Positions 45,496 to 55,740 of a stretch of 64,000 nucleotides of DNA are shown piece by piece. Position 1 is the stretch's first letter, and each line of letters begins with the position of its first letter. The stretch comes from Hygrophila difformis. Lineage: Eukaryota; Streptophyta; Magnoliopsida; Lamiales; Acanthaceae. The notes under the pieces are model-generated. The model was given only the letters and a program-made list of their open reading frames with translations. It ran no database searches and was not told where the DNA came from. Where the stretch lies: NCBI GenBank assembly GCA_030278955.1, contig JAOANR010000002.1, forward strand, positions 15,336,238 to 15,400,237. Reading direction: 5' to 3'. The position numbers and the translations under genes are program-made.

Positions 45496-46013
45496 TTGGA
45501 CTGGATTTGTTGGGTTGGATCAATTTTGATTAATACTTTGGACCAAATTAAATTAAATCCCCTGCAATTTAAAATTAAGAGTGATTAGTGGATCAATCAA
45601 TTTAATTATAGCAGAAAAACAGAAATAAAAAATAAAAAATAAAAAAATAAACATAAAAAATATAAATATATAAATTAAAATATAAACTAATATAAATAAG
45701 TATATTTATTCCACTTGACTATTTGGTTTGTGTTCCATCTAATAGACCCGTGTTCCACCGAATAGACAACACCGAACCAAAATTAATCAAGTGTAGGACT
45801 TTTTTTTATCATGTTTTTGGATTTTTATAACACAAATTTAATAAAAAAGCAATATTTTTGTGTTTTTCAATACCAGTTTATTATTTATACAAACTTGCAT
45901 ATATCTGTCAAATTCAACTGCTTTCTTATTTAAATAAGACCGGAATGCGATCAAATGCCCATGTTTAGACACGGAAATAGATTGAAAATAATGGTCAATT
46001 TTGGCCATTATCA

Positions 46014-46990
46014 ATAGATTTCCAACGTGAGTATTCCATAAGGACAGCGGATCCTATCGGTTGCTAGGACCAACCAGGAGGTGACCTAGACAAAGGATAT
46101 GCTCAAACTAATTCCCAAACCCTTTGTGGCATTTCGTCGAACACGTTATATGCGCAATAAACCAAAACCTAAGTTACTAACAAACACACGGAAGTTGCCC
46201 ACAAAATGAAACAACCACTCTAATAACAACACATCATTTCCTTACAGCACCAAACAACAAAGAAACGAGCTAATAAACACACCCCAACAACAACCAAACA
46301 TCAAAAACTTCATAGTCTTCTTAGAGATTTAAATCCAACAAGAATTTGCCAAAAACATAAACACATAGTGGCATAAATACAAGCAAGGCAACAAGAGTAA
46401 CATCAATTACCACATATACTTGCTAATTTGCACAAATCAAGCCTAAAAATAACAAACCCCCAAATTTTGTACATAAACCCTAATTCCTAAATCTCCTCAC
46501 AAATCAAGTCATTCAATGCATAAAAATTGAAATTAGTAAGTGGGTTTAGTAGATTCATACCTTGGAAAGTGAAATTGAACCCGAAATCAAGCGAACGGGA
46601 AGGTAAGTCGTCGGATTTAGAGAGAATTGGGGGTGTGGTCTCGAATGGGAAATGGGGGAAGTGGCTCGCGCGGAGCGCGAGCCCTATTTTCTCGAACAGG
46701 GGCAACCGCGTGCTCGCCGCGCGCTGAAGCCCCATACCGCGCGGTCACCGCGCGGGACCCGGAGGGAGTTTTATTTTTCCAATTTTTCTTAATCTCTTTT
46801 GCTATACACCCCTCACTTAACCCGAGCATACATTGACAGTGAGATACAACGACATGGGGTATCACCGACATCATTCCTGAAAAAGACAGTAGAATTGCCT
46901 CGCATTTTCTTTTTGTAAGGCAACAGAAAACCCTCGGGACGAAAAAACATAGGGACCATAAGAAATCCTGTGAGGAGTGGGAAACCGCTT
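46014..46990 (-). other. Upstream part of the antisense unit in element III
   Basis: On the minus strand this contains a CGCG-rich block (46,668-46,765), then a leader ending TTTCCAAG/GTATGAATC near 46,560, which looks like a splice donor, then intron-like T-rich sequence running to the Athila C insertion site. With the TTTTGCAG site at about 40,387 it suggests a noncoding first exon for the antisense frame. This is inference from splice-like words only. Confidence 0.4.
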
Positions 46991-47019
46991 ATTGACAAGC
47001 GTCACCACCACAATTTGCT

Positions 47020-47309
47020 TGTATTCACGAGGTATTCCACGTCTCCCAATTAAAGAAGTACGTGCACGATCCGACCCATGTACTCCAACCGGAAGAATTG
47101 AATTTGAGGATGACTTGAGTTACGAGGAAGTTCCGGTGCGAATACTTGACACGAAGGAGAGAGTAACGAGGAATAAGACCGTGAGAATGGTCAAGGTCCT
47201 TTGGTCCAACCACGAGACGGAGACAGCGACGTGGGAGTTGGAGGTCGACATGAAACAACGTTACCCTACCCTCTTCCAAGATAAACCGGCCACAGTTATG
47301 GGGACATAA
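47020..47309 (+). pseudogene. Integrase C-terminal chromodomain tail, element III
   Basis: VFHVSQLKKYVHDPTHVLQP is readable in one frame. After a one-base shift near 47,090, DDLSYEEVPVRILDTKERVT, MVKVLWSNHETETATWE and a final VMGT follow. It is a clear homologue of the element I chromodomain tail, and here the Trp before SNHE is intact. The rest of integrase is missing upstream. Retention next to the polypurine tract may reflect sequence needed in cis. Confidence 0.85.
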
Positions 47310-47333
47310 CTGTATTCTTAAGGCGGGGAGGAT

Positions 47334-50093
47334 GTAACACCCGAGAGGAAAAAAATAAATAAATAAATTCAAATTGTTTTGAACTACGTCATGACTTGAT
47401 CCCTTCACAGGGTACATAGGCAGCTTGGAACTAATTTCAAAGTTCAGTCATAAAATAAATCATAAAATAAATCATAAAATAAATCACAAAATAAATCATA
47501 AAATCAATCGCAAGGATGATAGGAGGAGTTGGAACTAATTTAGACTAGACTAATTAGGGCACGGAAATGTTACGAGCGATAAGATGAACTCGTAACAAGT
47601 TTAAGGTAAAGATTCCGAACCGGAGACGACCCGAGGAGTCGAGCTAACACGTAGAGGGTAGAAAACCGACAGAGGAAAGGAAGAAAAGACCCGACGGAAC
47701 ACGCGGACCGCCGAACCGGCCGGTCCGGCCGGCCCGCGCTCGCCGCGCGCCGCCGCGCGGCCACCGCGCGGAGGGCGGTATCGCGACTCCAGGCTGGTCG
47801 CGCGTGCTCCGCGCGGCAAAGGCTATAGGTGCGCGTCACCAGCGCGCCAGAGGTGCAGAAAGTGTAAACTTTCCTTCCATGGCGATTTTCTTGCCAAAAA
47901 CAACACCTCCTTCGATGGCAACCGAATCCCAGCCTTAGGGAAGGCTTAAGAACACCCTAGGGGCGTCCCAAACCCTAAGTTTTCAGAAACCACTCCCTAA
48001 ACACTCTCAATTTTCTCTCCAAGTTCAAAATCCCTCCGAATCCACTTCCCGGCGAGCATTCCGGCGACGACAAGGCGAAAGGAACCAAGCCCTGCCTTCT
48101 AGACTCTTGGTAAGCTATGGTATAATGTTTTAGTTCGTCCATACAACTTAGAAACTCGAAATCTAACCCTTTTCCTTTACTACGATTTCACGTCGGAAAA
48201 CGAACAAAAAGCGATCGGAGAAGTTGGCCGTTCGTCGCGACCCTAGGACGTCTGAAACCCATTCCAGCGACTCTAATCTCTAACTAAGTAAGTTAAGACC
48301 TTACTCACAAACGTTTGTGGTTTATTGTTGTTTAAAACTCGAGATCTAGACCCGTAACAAAAATCGATTTTCAAAAACCCTATTTTCGTCCAATTTCAAA
48401 AACTCGCCTAAAACTCAACCTTCGGGAATTCAAACCGAAAACTTTTCAACATAGATTTTGTTCCTAAAACTTTAATCTATCTTGTGTCCAAATTTCAGCC
48501 ATTGACATTAAGATATGCTATCCCAAATTTCGCCGTAAACTTTCTGTGACAAACCGAACGTTTCAAACTGTTGACAGATTTTCTTATTCGAATTGATGCA
48601 TGTTTTTCACCCATTTTTAGAATGATTCAACTTTGCATTTCTAAACAAAAGTTGTATATAATTGTGTCTAGATTATGCATATAAAATTTCATGGATTTTG
48701 GAGTTCATTTGATATGTCAAACGGCCGAATTTCAGAACCTGTTTTAAGCGATCTTTTGAGTCTGCGCGTGTACAGCCTGTTGTGGTCGATTTTTGAACAT
48801 CTAAAATTCATTATTTCTAAATTCTTAAAACATGAAAGTTGTTCACTAATGTGTTGTGTATATCTTGAAAAAATTTCGGATCAATTGGCTTTGAAATGAA
48901 TTTTTAATCGGTGTCGCACGAACATGTGACGAAATCAGTTTTTTAGACAGAAATTATCTTTTGTAAAGAACTCAAGTTTTGACTCACTTCGAAACCTTAT
49001 TTCCAAAAACTTAAAACATGAAAGTTGTTCGTGTGTGTGGTGTTGAGCTACTGTGTAAATTTCAGAATTTTTGGTGTAAAAACGAATTTTTAATTAAGAA
49101 AGGCGTAAACTGCGTCGAATCGGATTTTTCGAACTTGTGAAAACTCGAACTATGAAACGCGATATCGAATATTTTGATCACATGAAATATGAACTTTCGA
49201 AAAATCTCGTTCACTAGGCTGAGCCGATCTTCATGCTAATCATTATCTTTGAGACTGCCTCGTTAGTGGTCTCCTTACTATCTGAGATTGCCTCGCTAGT
49301 GATCTCGCGCGCTGTGTTTTGGATCGCCTCGTTAGTGGTCTCTCATTATTGTGGACTGCCTCGTTAGTGATCCTATGTTGATATTGCCTCGTTAGTGATC
49401 TCCCGGTATGGTGTCCTCTTCTTAGTTTGCGGGATAAAATATAAAAGACTTGTGTAAGTGTTAATTACGCTTAAATCTTATTTACCATGTTTTTAAATTA
49501 CGCATTTAAATTACGTCATTAAATTATGCTTTTAAATTCCGCTTTTAAATTAAGTCTATTAAATTATGCATTTTCGTCTTGAATAAATTAATCATGTTTT
49601 CCGCTATGAATAAAATATGGATTTTTAAAATTAATGCATGAAAAGTGAAATCTTTGGATTTAAACACATGTAACCCCTTAAATTGTTAGTTAGGGATTAA
49701 CTTACTCGGTATATTTTTATACTGATAAACGGTTGTCATTTTTCTTTTACAGAGTATGTCGAGTGACGCATGCATATGCACTTGGGGGAAACCATTTATG
49801 GACATTTTAAATTCTGCATCGTACTGTTTTTATCGGGTCTGTTTAACCCGAGGATTTGGCCATGTTGGCCGTGATTACTTTCCGCTGCATTTACTCTATT
49901 TTCGCGCATGATGATTATTACTATCGTATTTTCAATTAAGTATTATAAATTTCCGGACTAAATCTTGAAATGTTTTAAATCTTTTACGTACCCATAAGCC
50001 TTGCATTTCCTTAGTGAGCTCGGGAAGCTGTGTCTTGCTGGGGAGATGTGGCGGTGACATCCCAGCCTGGGTTATCAAATCCGGGGTATTACA
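47334..50093 (+). mobile_element. 3' LTR of element III
   Basis: From TGTAACACCC, right after polypurine tract AAGGCGGGGAGGA, to GGGGTATTACA (one base differs from the 5' LTR end). Same internal order as the 5' LTR: hairpin 47,381-47,424, CGCG block 47,697-47,850, GGTAAGC at 48,110, minisatellite 49,251-49,403 with five units. It ends next to TTGTG, the right target duplication. Confidence 0.9.
49251..49403 (+). repeat. Hairpin minisatellite, five units, element III 3' LTR
   Basis: Homologous to 36,697-36,881, with one unit fewer: a deletion between GCCTCGTTAGTGGTC cores fused units three and four. The GAGAC/GTCTC and GAGAT/ATCTC stems at 49,251 and 49,284 are kept. The last two units carry arm changes that weaken pairing. 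Confidence 0.8.
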
Positions 50094-50254
50094 TTGTGTG
50101 AGTGAGGAAAATATTTTATTCCGAACATTTTATTTTTGTGAGATTTTTACTTTACACTTTTAAAATGCGAGGGGTCAGATGTTTGCTTGCATAGCTGATT
50201 AACGCCATAAAATGTCAATTAATTCAGATTAATCACACTTCACACACAACTCTG

Positions 50255-51125
50255 AGTCATTTTTTAATAGAGTCGAACACTGCAAACTGTTTCTTGATGT
50301 CTGCCAGTAACTCGGGTGAGACCGTCGGTGCCTGTGTAGGAGGCATGGCGGTTAGAGGTGTGGCAGGAGGCATGGCAGCTGGTGTCGCAGGTGTCGCAGC
50401 CACTCCACATGGCTGTGGCATCTGTCCCCTAGTGTTGGCGGCATCCAACTAAGGTTCAGTGGTGCCGGTGAATAATTAGCCACATAAGTTTTGGTTGGAA
50501 CGCTCGGCACAGGAGGTACCGCTTGACATGGTGCCATGCTAGGTCCACCAGAGGCCGCCGTATAGCCTGGTGCAGCGCTGGCCGCAATCAAATAGCCTGA
50601 TGAAGCATAGATCGGCACGGGAGGTGCCGCGTAATCAAAGTTCGACATGCTGGGTGCTGCAGGAGTGAAGGCGTAAGCAGCCTGATATGGGAATGGGAAC
50701 AGACTGGCCAGGCCTCTGGACTCCGGGAGTGGCGGCTGGCCAAGTGTGGTTCCCCAAGCCCGTTGTTGGCCACTTGACGGCCCTAGACATGGGATGCTTG
50801 GCGGCACAGTCGTGCCGTTTGCTGGAGCAGTTCCATCTTGCTGAATACGCAAGGACCGCATATTCTGTCAGTCTGGTCGGCCATGGCAGGCCGCAACACA
50901 TCCATTAGGTGCCTCGTGAGTAAAGGCATGAACTCGGCCATCAATTCTGTCATCAATAGCCGCATTTGCTCAGACAATATAGGGATCTACATTATTCCCT
51001 GTTGCGGTTGTGTGGTGTTCGCCGTTTCAACGGTGTCCTCAGACGGTGTTCGCACTGGTGTCTTGTCCTGTAAAGACATCTCCTCAAATTTCTTTGACAA
51101 ATCACTCATAATTTTTTCAGAGAAG
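50255..51125 (-). pseudogene. Degenerate gag-like region of an older retroelement
   Basis: On the minus strand MSDLSKKFEEMSLQDKTPVR starts near 51,109 and soon stops. Further pieces follow in shifting frames: QMRLLMTELMAEFMPLLTRH, a Pro/Ala-rich stretch, and PELLADIKKQFAVFDSIKK before a stop near 50,257. Pro/Ala-rich N-terminal gag regions of plant LTR elements look like this, but I cannot place the lineage. No pol is present; the sequence continues at 34,801 in the other direction without coding potential. 50,094-50,254 holds nothing recognisable. Confidence 0.45.
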
Positions 51126-51162
51126 CATACACTCTTCAAAGTGGATATGGCTTCAAATCGGG

Positions 51163-51570
51163 TCCCACTCAGCACGCCAATTTGTTGTATCGAAAAAATT
51201 GTTTGAGAAAAGAAGAAACTGGAATTGAATTGCAATTGAAGGAATTACAAAAGTTCTGGAATTGAAGTACAAGAATTGAACAAAAGCTGTAAGAAAGCAG
51301 TAAATTGGACTGAATGCTTAAAGTAATGAAAAGTACAGAAAATTGTAAAAGAAAACAGGAAAAACTAGAAAGAAAAATAAAATGTGAATGCGTCTCTTTG
51401 AGAGTTGTGTTGGAGGTGTTTTGATATGGCCGCCTAAGGTCTTATTTATAGACCTGCGCAAACCCTAGTAGCGGCTAATGGGCCGAGCCGATTTCAATAC
51501 GGACTAGGCTAAATAATATGGGCTAGGCCGAGTTTTTTCTTAGACTAATAGAAGCATAATAATGATAAAA
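51163..51570 (-). mobile_element. Probable LTR of the older element, minus strand
   Basis: A TATA box (TATAAATA on the minus strand, 51,443-51,450) lies upstream of a leader that ends in TTGGCGTGCTGAGTGGGACC (about 51,163-51,182), which resembles a primer site. This is the usual order at the junction of an LTR with gag. The upstream LTR boundary is not clear. Confidence 0.4.
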
Positions 51571-51576
51571 AAAAAT

Positions 51577-51750
51577 AGGGGATATTTGAATATGTATTTT
51601 AAAAAGTGCTGCAGCGTTTTAGCAAATTGATAATCAGATAATTTATGTAACAAAATGTGTTGAGCAAATTAAGTGTTTGGATAAGTTTATGATGTTCTAA
51701 ATCGCAATAATTAAATAATCAATTTCCAATATTTAGATTTGTGTTTTGAG
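51577..51750 (-). mobile_element. Fragment of the Harbinger-like MITE seen at 61,783
   Basis: GTATTTTAAAAAGTGCTGCA and the following 130 bases match the right half of the MITE at 61,783-62,174 read on the minus strand, including GATAATCAGATAAT and AATTAAGTGTTTGGAT. The other terminus is not recognisable. Confidence 0.65.
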
Positions 51751-51756
51751 TTGGTA

Positions 51757-51930
51757 TACTACCTAGGTGAATACCCGGGTATCCCAGGCCACATTGGACC
51801 CAGGACTAATCCCTCGAGGATCTGCAAGGGCAATTAAGGGCGCCTCTTCCAAAGCAGTTTTTTGCATGCACAAGGCTTGAACTCGAGACCTTGCTTAAGC
51901 GACTAGAGACCTACCAATATTATGAGTAAG
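51757..51930 (-). mobile_element. Possible SINE-like sequence
   Basis: The minus strand contains GGTCTCGAGTTCAAGCC, a weak match to an RNA polymerase III B box, within a moderately GC-rich 170-bp block whose ends are abrupt against AT-rich DNA. I see no poly(A) tail or target duplication. Confidence 0.3.
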
Positions 51931-52612
51931 AACAAATCAAATAATTTTAAATTTCAATCTCTTATTTATATAACTTTTTTTTATTCATATCCTTTCCTAT
52001 AATTAATATTTTAATTTTTTTGGATGTAATTGTATCAATTTTTTTTCAAATATAAATTTATGTATTGCATTGTACTAACATTTTGAATATAATTAATACA
52101 TGAAATAGTTGTATATTATATTATAATTCTAAAAGTCCACAATCATAAAATTTTTAAAAAAAATTCAAATGGTGTCAATGTAAAATTATATATAAGTTAC
52201 TTAATTGCACTAAATTTCTTGCAATCCTATCTTTTATTCGATGTACATATAAATCATCATTCCTCAACGTATGCTTCATTCTTCATGAGTTCCATCGATC
52301 ATTAATAGATCATATATCTACACTGTGTGTTGGATTGTATGACTCCTGTTGGGCCGTAGTCGCTAAGAGCCTACAACAATGAGGTTTTGTGTTTCATAGC
52401 TGATTGGGGAAGAAGAGGAGCCGCTACTCACCTGGTTGGATTGGGAAGAATCGTTGCTGAACGAGGAAAGGAAGAAAGCAATTTCTAATTATGTTTTGAC
52501 TCTAATTTGTGAATTAATGTGAGGATACTATAGTAAAATCCTTTCATGGCTACTAACATGACTCCTTTACTGCTCCAAAATAGAGCGTATTATAAAACCT
52601 CCAAAAAGCATA

Positions 52613-52874
52613 CTTCCTCCATCTCACTATGTTTCTTACATACTCACTTTCACGCAGTTCAATGCAAATTTTAACTAATTAATAACTCAACTTCGGTACA
52701 AGTTAAAATTATAAAAGTTCGATATTCAAAAACTACATGACAAGATGAATATAACAAAATCACACTTTGCTATATTTTAACTTGTATAACTATATAATAA
52801 AACTTTAAGTGATAATTTGTGTACGAATAGTAACCATTTGCCAAATGTAAGAAACATATCAAGATGGGAGTAAG
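52613..52874. mobile_element. Stowaway-type MITE
   Basis: Inverted ends CTTCCTCCATCTCACTATG and CAAGATGGGAGTAAG with longer matching arms (TTTCTTACAT / ATGTAAGAAA), 262 bp, AT-rich, flanked by TA. The CTYCCTCCRT terminus and TA duplication are typical of Tc1/mariner-derived Stowaway elements. 51,930-52,612 otherwise holds no feature that I can support. Confidence 0.85.
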
Positions 52875-52909
52875 TATAATAGATAATTATACAGTATTTA
52901 TCCAAATAT

Positions 52910-53168
52910 TTCTTCCATTTTTATATGTTTACAACATTGATGTTTTTGGCACTATTTACAGTTTAAGTTTGTCTCAAATTTTTATCATAGTTATTGAAGA
53001 AAAAATATAATGAAGTAAAATCTTTTTAGATTCGTCTAAACTTATAATTTTAGAATATCAACTTTTTATAATTTTTAATTTTATACAATTTAAGTTATTA
53101 ATCATTGAAAATATGCATCAGCATTCATGCTTGTTTCGAGTGGTGCTAAACCAAAAAAATAGAGGGAG
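52910..53168. mobile_element. Second, diverged Stowaway-like MITE
   Basis: Ends TTCTTCCATTTTTATATG and AAAAAATAGAGGGAG are loosely inverted and followed by TA. It lies almost next to the first Stowaway copy, in AT-rich DNA. Confidence 0.5.
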
Positions 53169-53240
53169 TATAATAATTAAACGATTATGTACATTTTGAA
53201 AACATAATCCAATAATCTAATTCAAAACGCATAGACAAAG

Positions 53241-53488
53241 GACCTGTTTGGGAATTAGCTGTTAACTGTTAACTGATTTTGTGAGTAATAATGAGTTAAA
53301 ATTAGTTAGATAATTTCCAGACTAACTTTTTGACTAGAATAAGCTAAAATCCAAAATGCTGCTATTTGCAACAGTTTCAAAAAGAGCTGATTGAACACTG
53401 TTTTAAGTTATTTTTATCTTTTTAAATAAGCTAATTTTCTTAAATTGTATCACAAAAAGCTAATTATGAGTTAGTTGTTTTGCCAAAC
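53241..53488. mobile_element. hAT-like MITE with 8-bp TSD
   Basis: Perfect AGACAAAG duplications (53,233-53,240 and 53,489-53,496) flank 248 bp with ends GACCTGTTTGG and TTTTGCCAAAC, and subterminal GAATTAGC / GCTAATTATG inverted words. The length, 8-bp duplication and CTGTTTGG-type ends fit a hAT-derived MITE. Confidence 0.7.
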
Positions 53489-53706
53489 AGACAAAGTTGT
53501 GACATTTGATCACATATCATTAGTCATTAAACACTTAAGTAGGGATAGCCAATAGTAACACTAATTATTATATCGTCCATCTATGACTACACATCCTTTC
53601 CATAACCTCCTAATCTTTTTCAATGTAGTATCTACACAAAAGAATCGTCCTAAAAAAATACTAATATGAAATATATCAGTGAATGCTCATGAAACCCCTC
53701 TCCCCT

Positions 53707-55647
53707 TTAACCCTCAAGCGACAATGATAGAATTGAAGGCCTCAAACATCCATCTTCATTACCATTTTCAAAAGAGCTCATTGGTATCTCCGAAGCCGAA
53801 GCCAAAGACGACACACACATGAACTTGTCTTGCTTATATTTCTCCCTTATTGCAACCAATGTGCTTCCTCGTCTGCTCGATTGCAGTTCATGAAGGATGA
53901 CCACACATTCTTTTAGATCACTGGCTCTATATCCTACATGCCTTTGTAGAGAAGAACTCTGTTGAAAAAATTACAATGACATATTATTACACAATACAGT
54001 GCAGGCCAATTCAATTTTAAAACATTCAGAATTGCATCTTATTTGTACCCATGGGCATTCGTTTGGTTGCAGTGTGAATCTTGCAAGGAAAATGACAGAT
54101 GCTGCCACCAAGGAAGGCAAAAATTTCAGACACTGGATATCAAGCAAGCTAAGCTCTGCTAGGTAGTAACACAAGAACTCCAACTCCAAACTAGAATCCT
54201 GTCAAAATCAATTGGCGAAAGAAGATGGATGTGAGGTTCTAATCCAAAACCAATTGCATATGTGGAGTGATTCGTATTCATATAAACAAAGGGGTATACC
54301 AATATATAAGCAATGCGGAAATGACAAGATACTCAAATAGATACGCATGGCTCTAACACCATGTTAGAAAGACGATGGATATAAAGTTCCAACCAAAAAC
54401 CAATTGGGATAAGTAAAGTGGCCCATATCCATATAAACACGAAACAACTCGATATATAAGCCATGTGTGACATTGTAACAAGAACTACTTCTAAGATGCA
54501 AAGAAACAACAACCCATAGGTAGATGAGAATGCTAAAAGCTCACCGCAAAACCTTGATTTGTAATTGAGGCAAAGTTTCTGTGATCCGAAGGAAACAGGC
54601 AAGCTGATTAGCCTATTGAATTGAATAACAAGATCTTTGAACAGTCACAATTGAAGTGTTTTACCCCAGAAACGTCTTCACTGTAGGATTTCCCACTTCA
54701 AATCGAAGAGCATTGAGCACATCTTCCTCCATCTTAATTATATCATCCTTATTATATGTGTAGTCCGTTAAGCAAGACAGGTCTTCCACTTCTGGAGGAT
54801 CAATCTCCTCATACTTCCTGTAAGTTACAATCAACACAGAGCACATCCATAAAAGGAACAATCAATGGTTTACCCGGCAAAGAGAGTTGAGAAAATTGGT
54901 TTAGCCTTACGATGCAATTAGGATTGAAGTAATACCAAGGAGCTGCAGCCTTGTCCTGTTGAGGTCCCTCACAGACAAGTATCGGTCAATGTAGGAGACT
55001 GCCAAGTACAATGTCTCTGGAAGAAGTTCGAGTTCATTCGCAAGCTCAACTAGCCAATCCACCAAAACAGATCTCATGTTTGCCGTTGCATCGGTCTGGA
55101 TTGCCTCGAAGTAATTTGGTAATGGCCTTCTCTTAGTCTCCATCTTATAGACCACAAATAAAGAATCACAATTTCATCAATGCTAAATGACAAAGCATCA
55201 AATTCCAAATACCAGAATACCAAACATGTTAACTCTAATTTTTGAAGGCATCATCAGCAAACCCTAAGGATTAAAATCAAAGCGAGAAATCATGATCAAG
55301 AACCCTAATTAAGTAAAAAAGCCAGTCCCAATTTAACTCACTTCCATAAAACGAAGATATTCGCATATATCAGACGAGTACTCCCCACACATCTGCGAAT
55401 CATCATCGCATAACTTCTTGAATTCTTTCCCAGAACCCATTTCTGCTTCCACCTTCTTAGGCTCACTTTCCCGCTCTTCATCCACACAGACAATCTCACA
55501 ATTCCGATCGCAATCCGGCAATAAGTTATGAATATCCCCCAACGCCAATCTTGACTTCTTCTTGTCCTGCGGCACCATTGACTCCACGGAGACCCTCTTC
55601 CTCCCCGAAAAGTACAATGCCCTCGTGCATTTTCCTTGATTGAACAT
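53707..55647 (-). CDS. A3-type cyclin, six exons
   Basis: Minus-strand model: 55,647-55,342, 55,143-54,911, 54,817-54,682, 54,603-54,553, 54,198-54,049, 53,958-53,707 (1,128 bp, 375 residues). All introns are GT-AG and phases agree. The product activates cyclin-dependent kinase in S/G2. Exon 1 has a destruction box RLALGDIHN, and [14 protein letters not shown] leads into the cyclin box: [58 protein letters not shown]. The C-terminal cyclin fold follows ([34 protein letters not shown]) and the end matches A3 cyclins ([20 protein letters not shown]). The exon 3/4 junction is uncertain: the alternative donor at 54,664 would keep the usual VKTFL after GNPT but shifts the frame; my donor gives GNPT-LACFLR. 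No stop breaks the model, so the gene is probably functional. Confidence 0.85.
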
Positions 55648-55689
55648 TTCTATCCAAGAAAACTACACGGCGTTAATGGGGGAGAGGAA

Positions 55690-55740
55690 ATGTATTTTTT
55701 TTTTTTTTTGGGGGGGAGGGGAGGGGGAGGGGGAGGGGGT
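55690..55740 (+). promoter_or_regulatory. T-run plus G-rich tract before the cyclin start
   Basis: About 45 bases upstream of the cyclin ATG the plus strand has a T run then five G-runs of four to seven bases separated by single A or GA (55,709-55,740), a strong potential G-quadruplex on the template strand of the cyclin 5' leader. 55,741-56,390 is otherwise intergenic and probably holds the promoter, where I see no certain TATA box. Confidence 0.6.

Larger units (their letters stand above)
40468..46013 (-). mobile_element. Deleted Athila (Athila C) in element III
   Basis: Minus-strand orientation. It starts TGATAATGGCC (46,013), as Athila A does, and ends AAAGTTTCA (40,468), between perfect ATAGA target duplications (40,463-40,467 and 46,014-46,018). 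A first LTR end lies at 40,644, followed by TGGCCGGGGAT, a primer site that lost eight bases, and then about 170 bp of a second, more diverged LTR end. So it is a 5' LTR (about 5.4 kb), a primer-site scar and the tail of a 3' LTR, with all coding sequence deleted. It belongs to a different Athila family from Athila A. Confidence 0.85.
34802..50093 (+). mobile_element. Element III: non-autonomous chimeric chromovirus
   Basis: Two matching LTRs (34,802-37,572 and 47,334-50,093) flank 9.8 kb, bounded by TTCTG (34,797) and TTGTG (50,094), a target duplication with one change. The element keeps a tRNA-Met primer site (37,576-37,587), ORF0 and a chromodomain tail followed by polypurine tract AAGGCGGGGAGGA. 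Gag, protease, RT, RNase H and most of integrase are absent. In their place is a minus-strand gene-like unit (38,800-46,800), itself split by an Athila derivative. It would need proteins from a relative such as an intact element I to move. Confidence 0.88.

Noticed and set aside
46487..46735. Small minus-strand frame near the CGCG block of element III
   Set aside because: It crosses a splice-donor-like site and low-complexity CGCG words; no homologous frame is recognisable elsewhere in the window.
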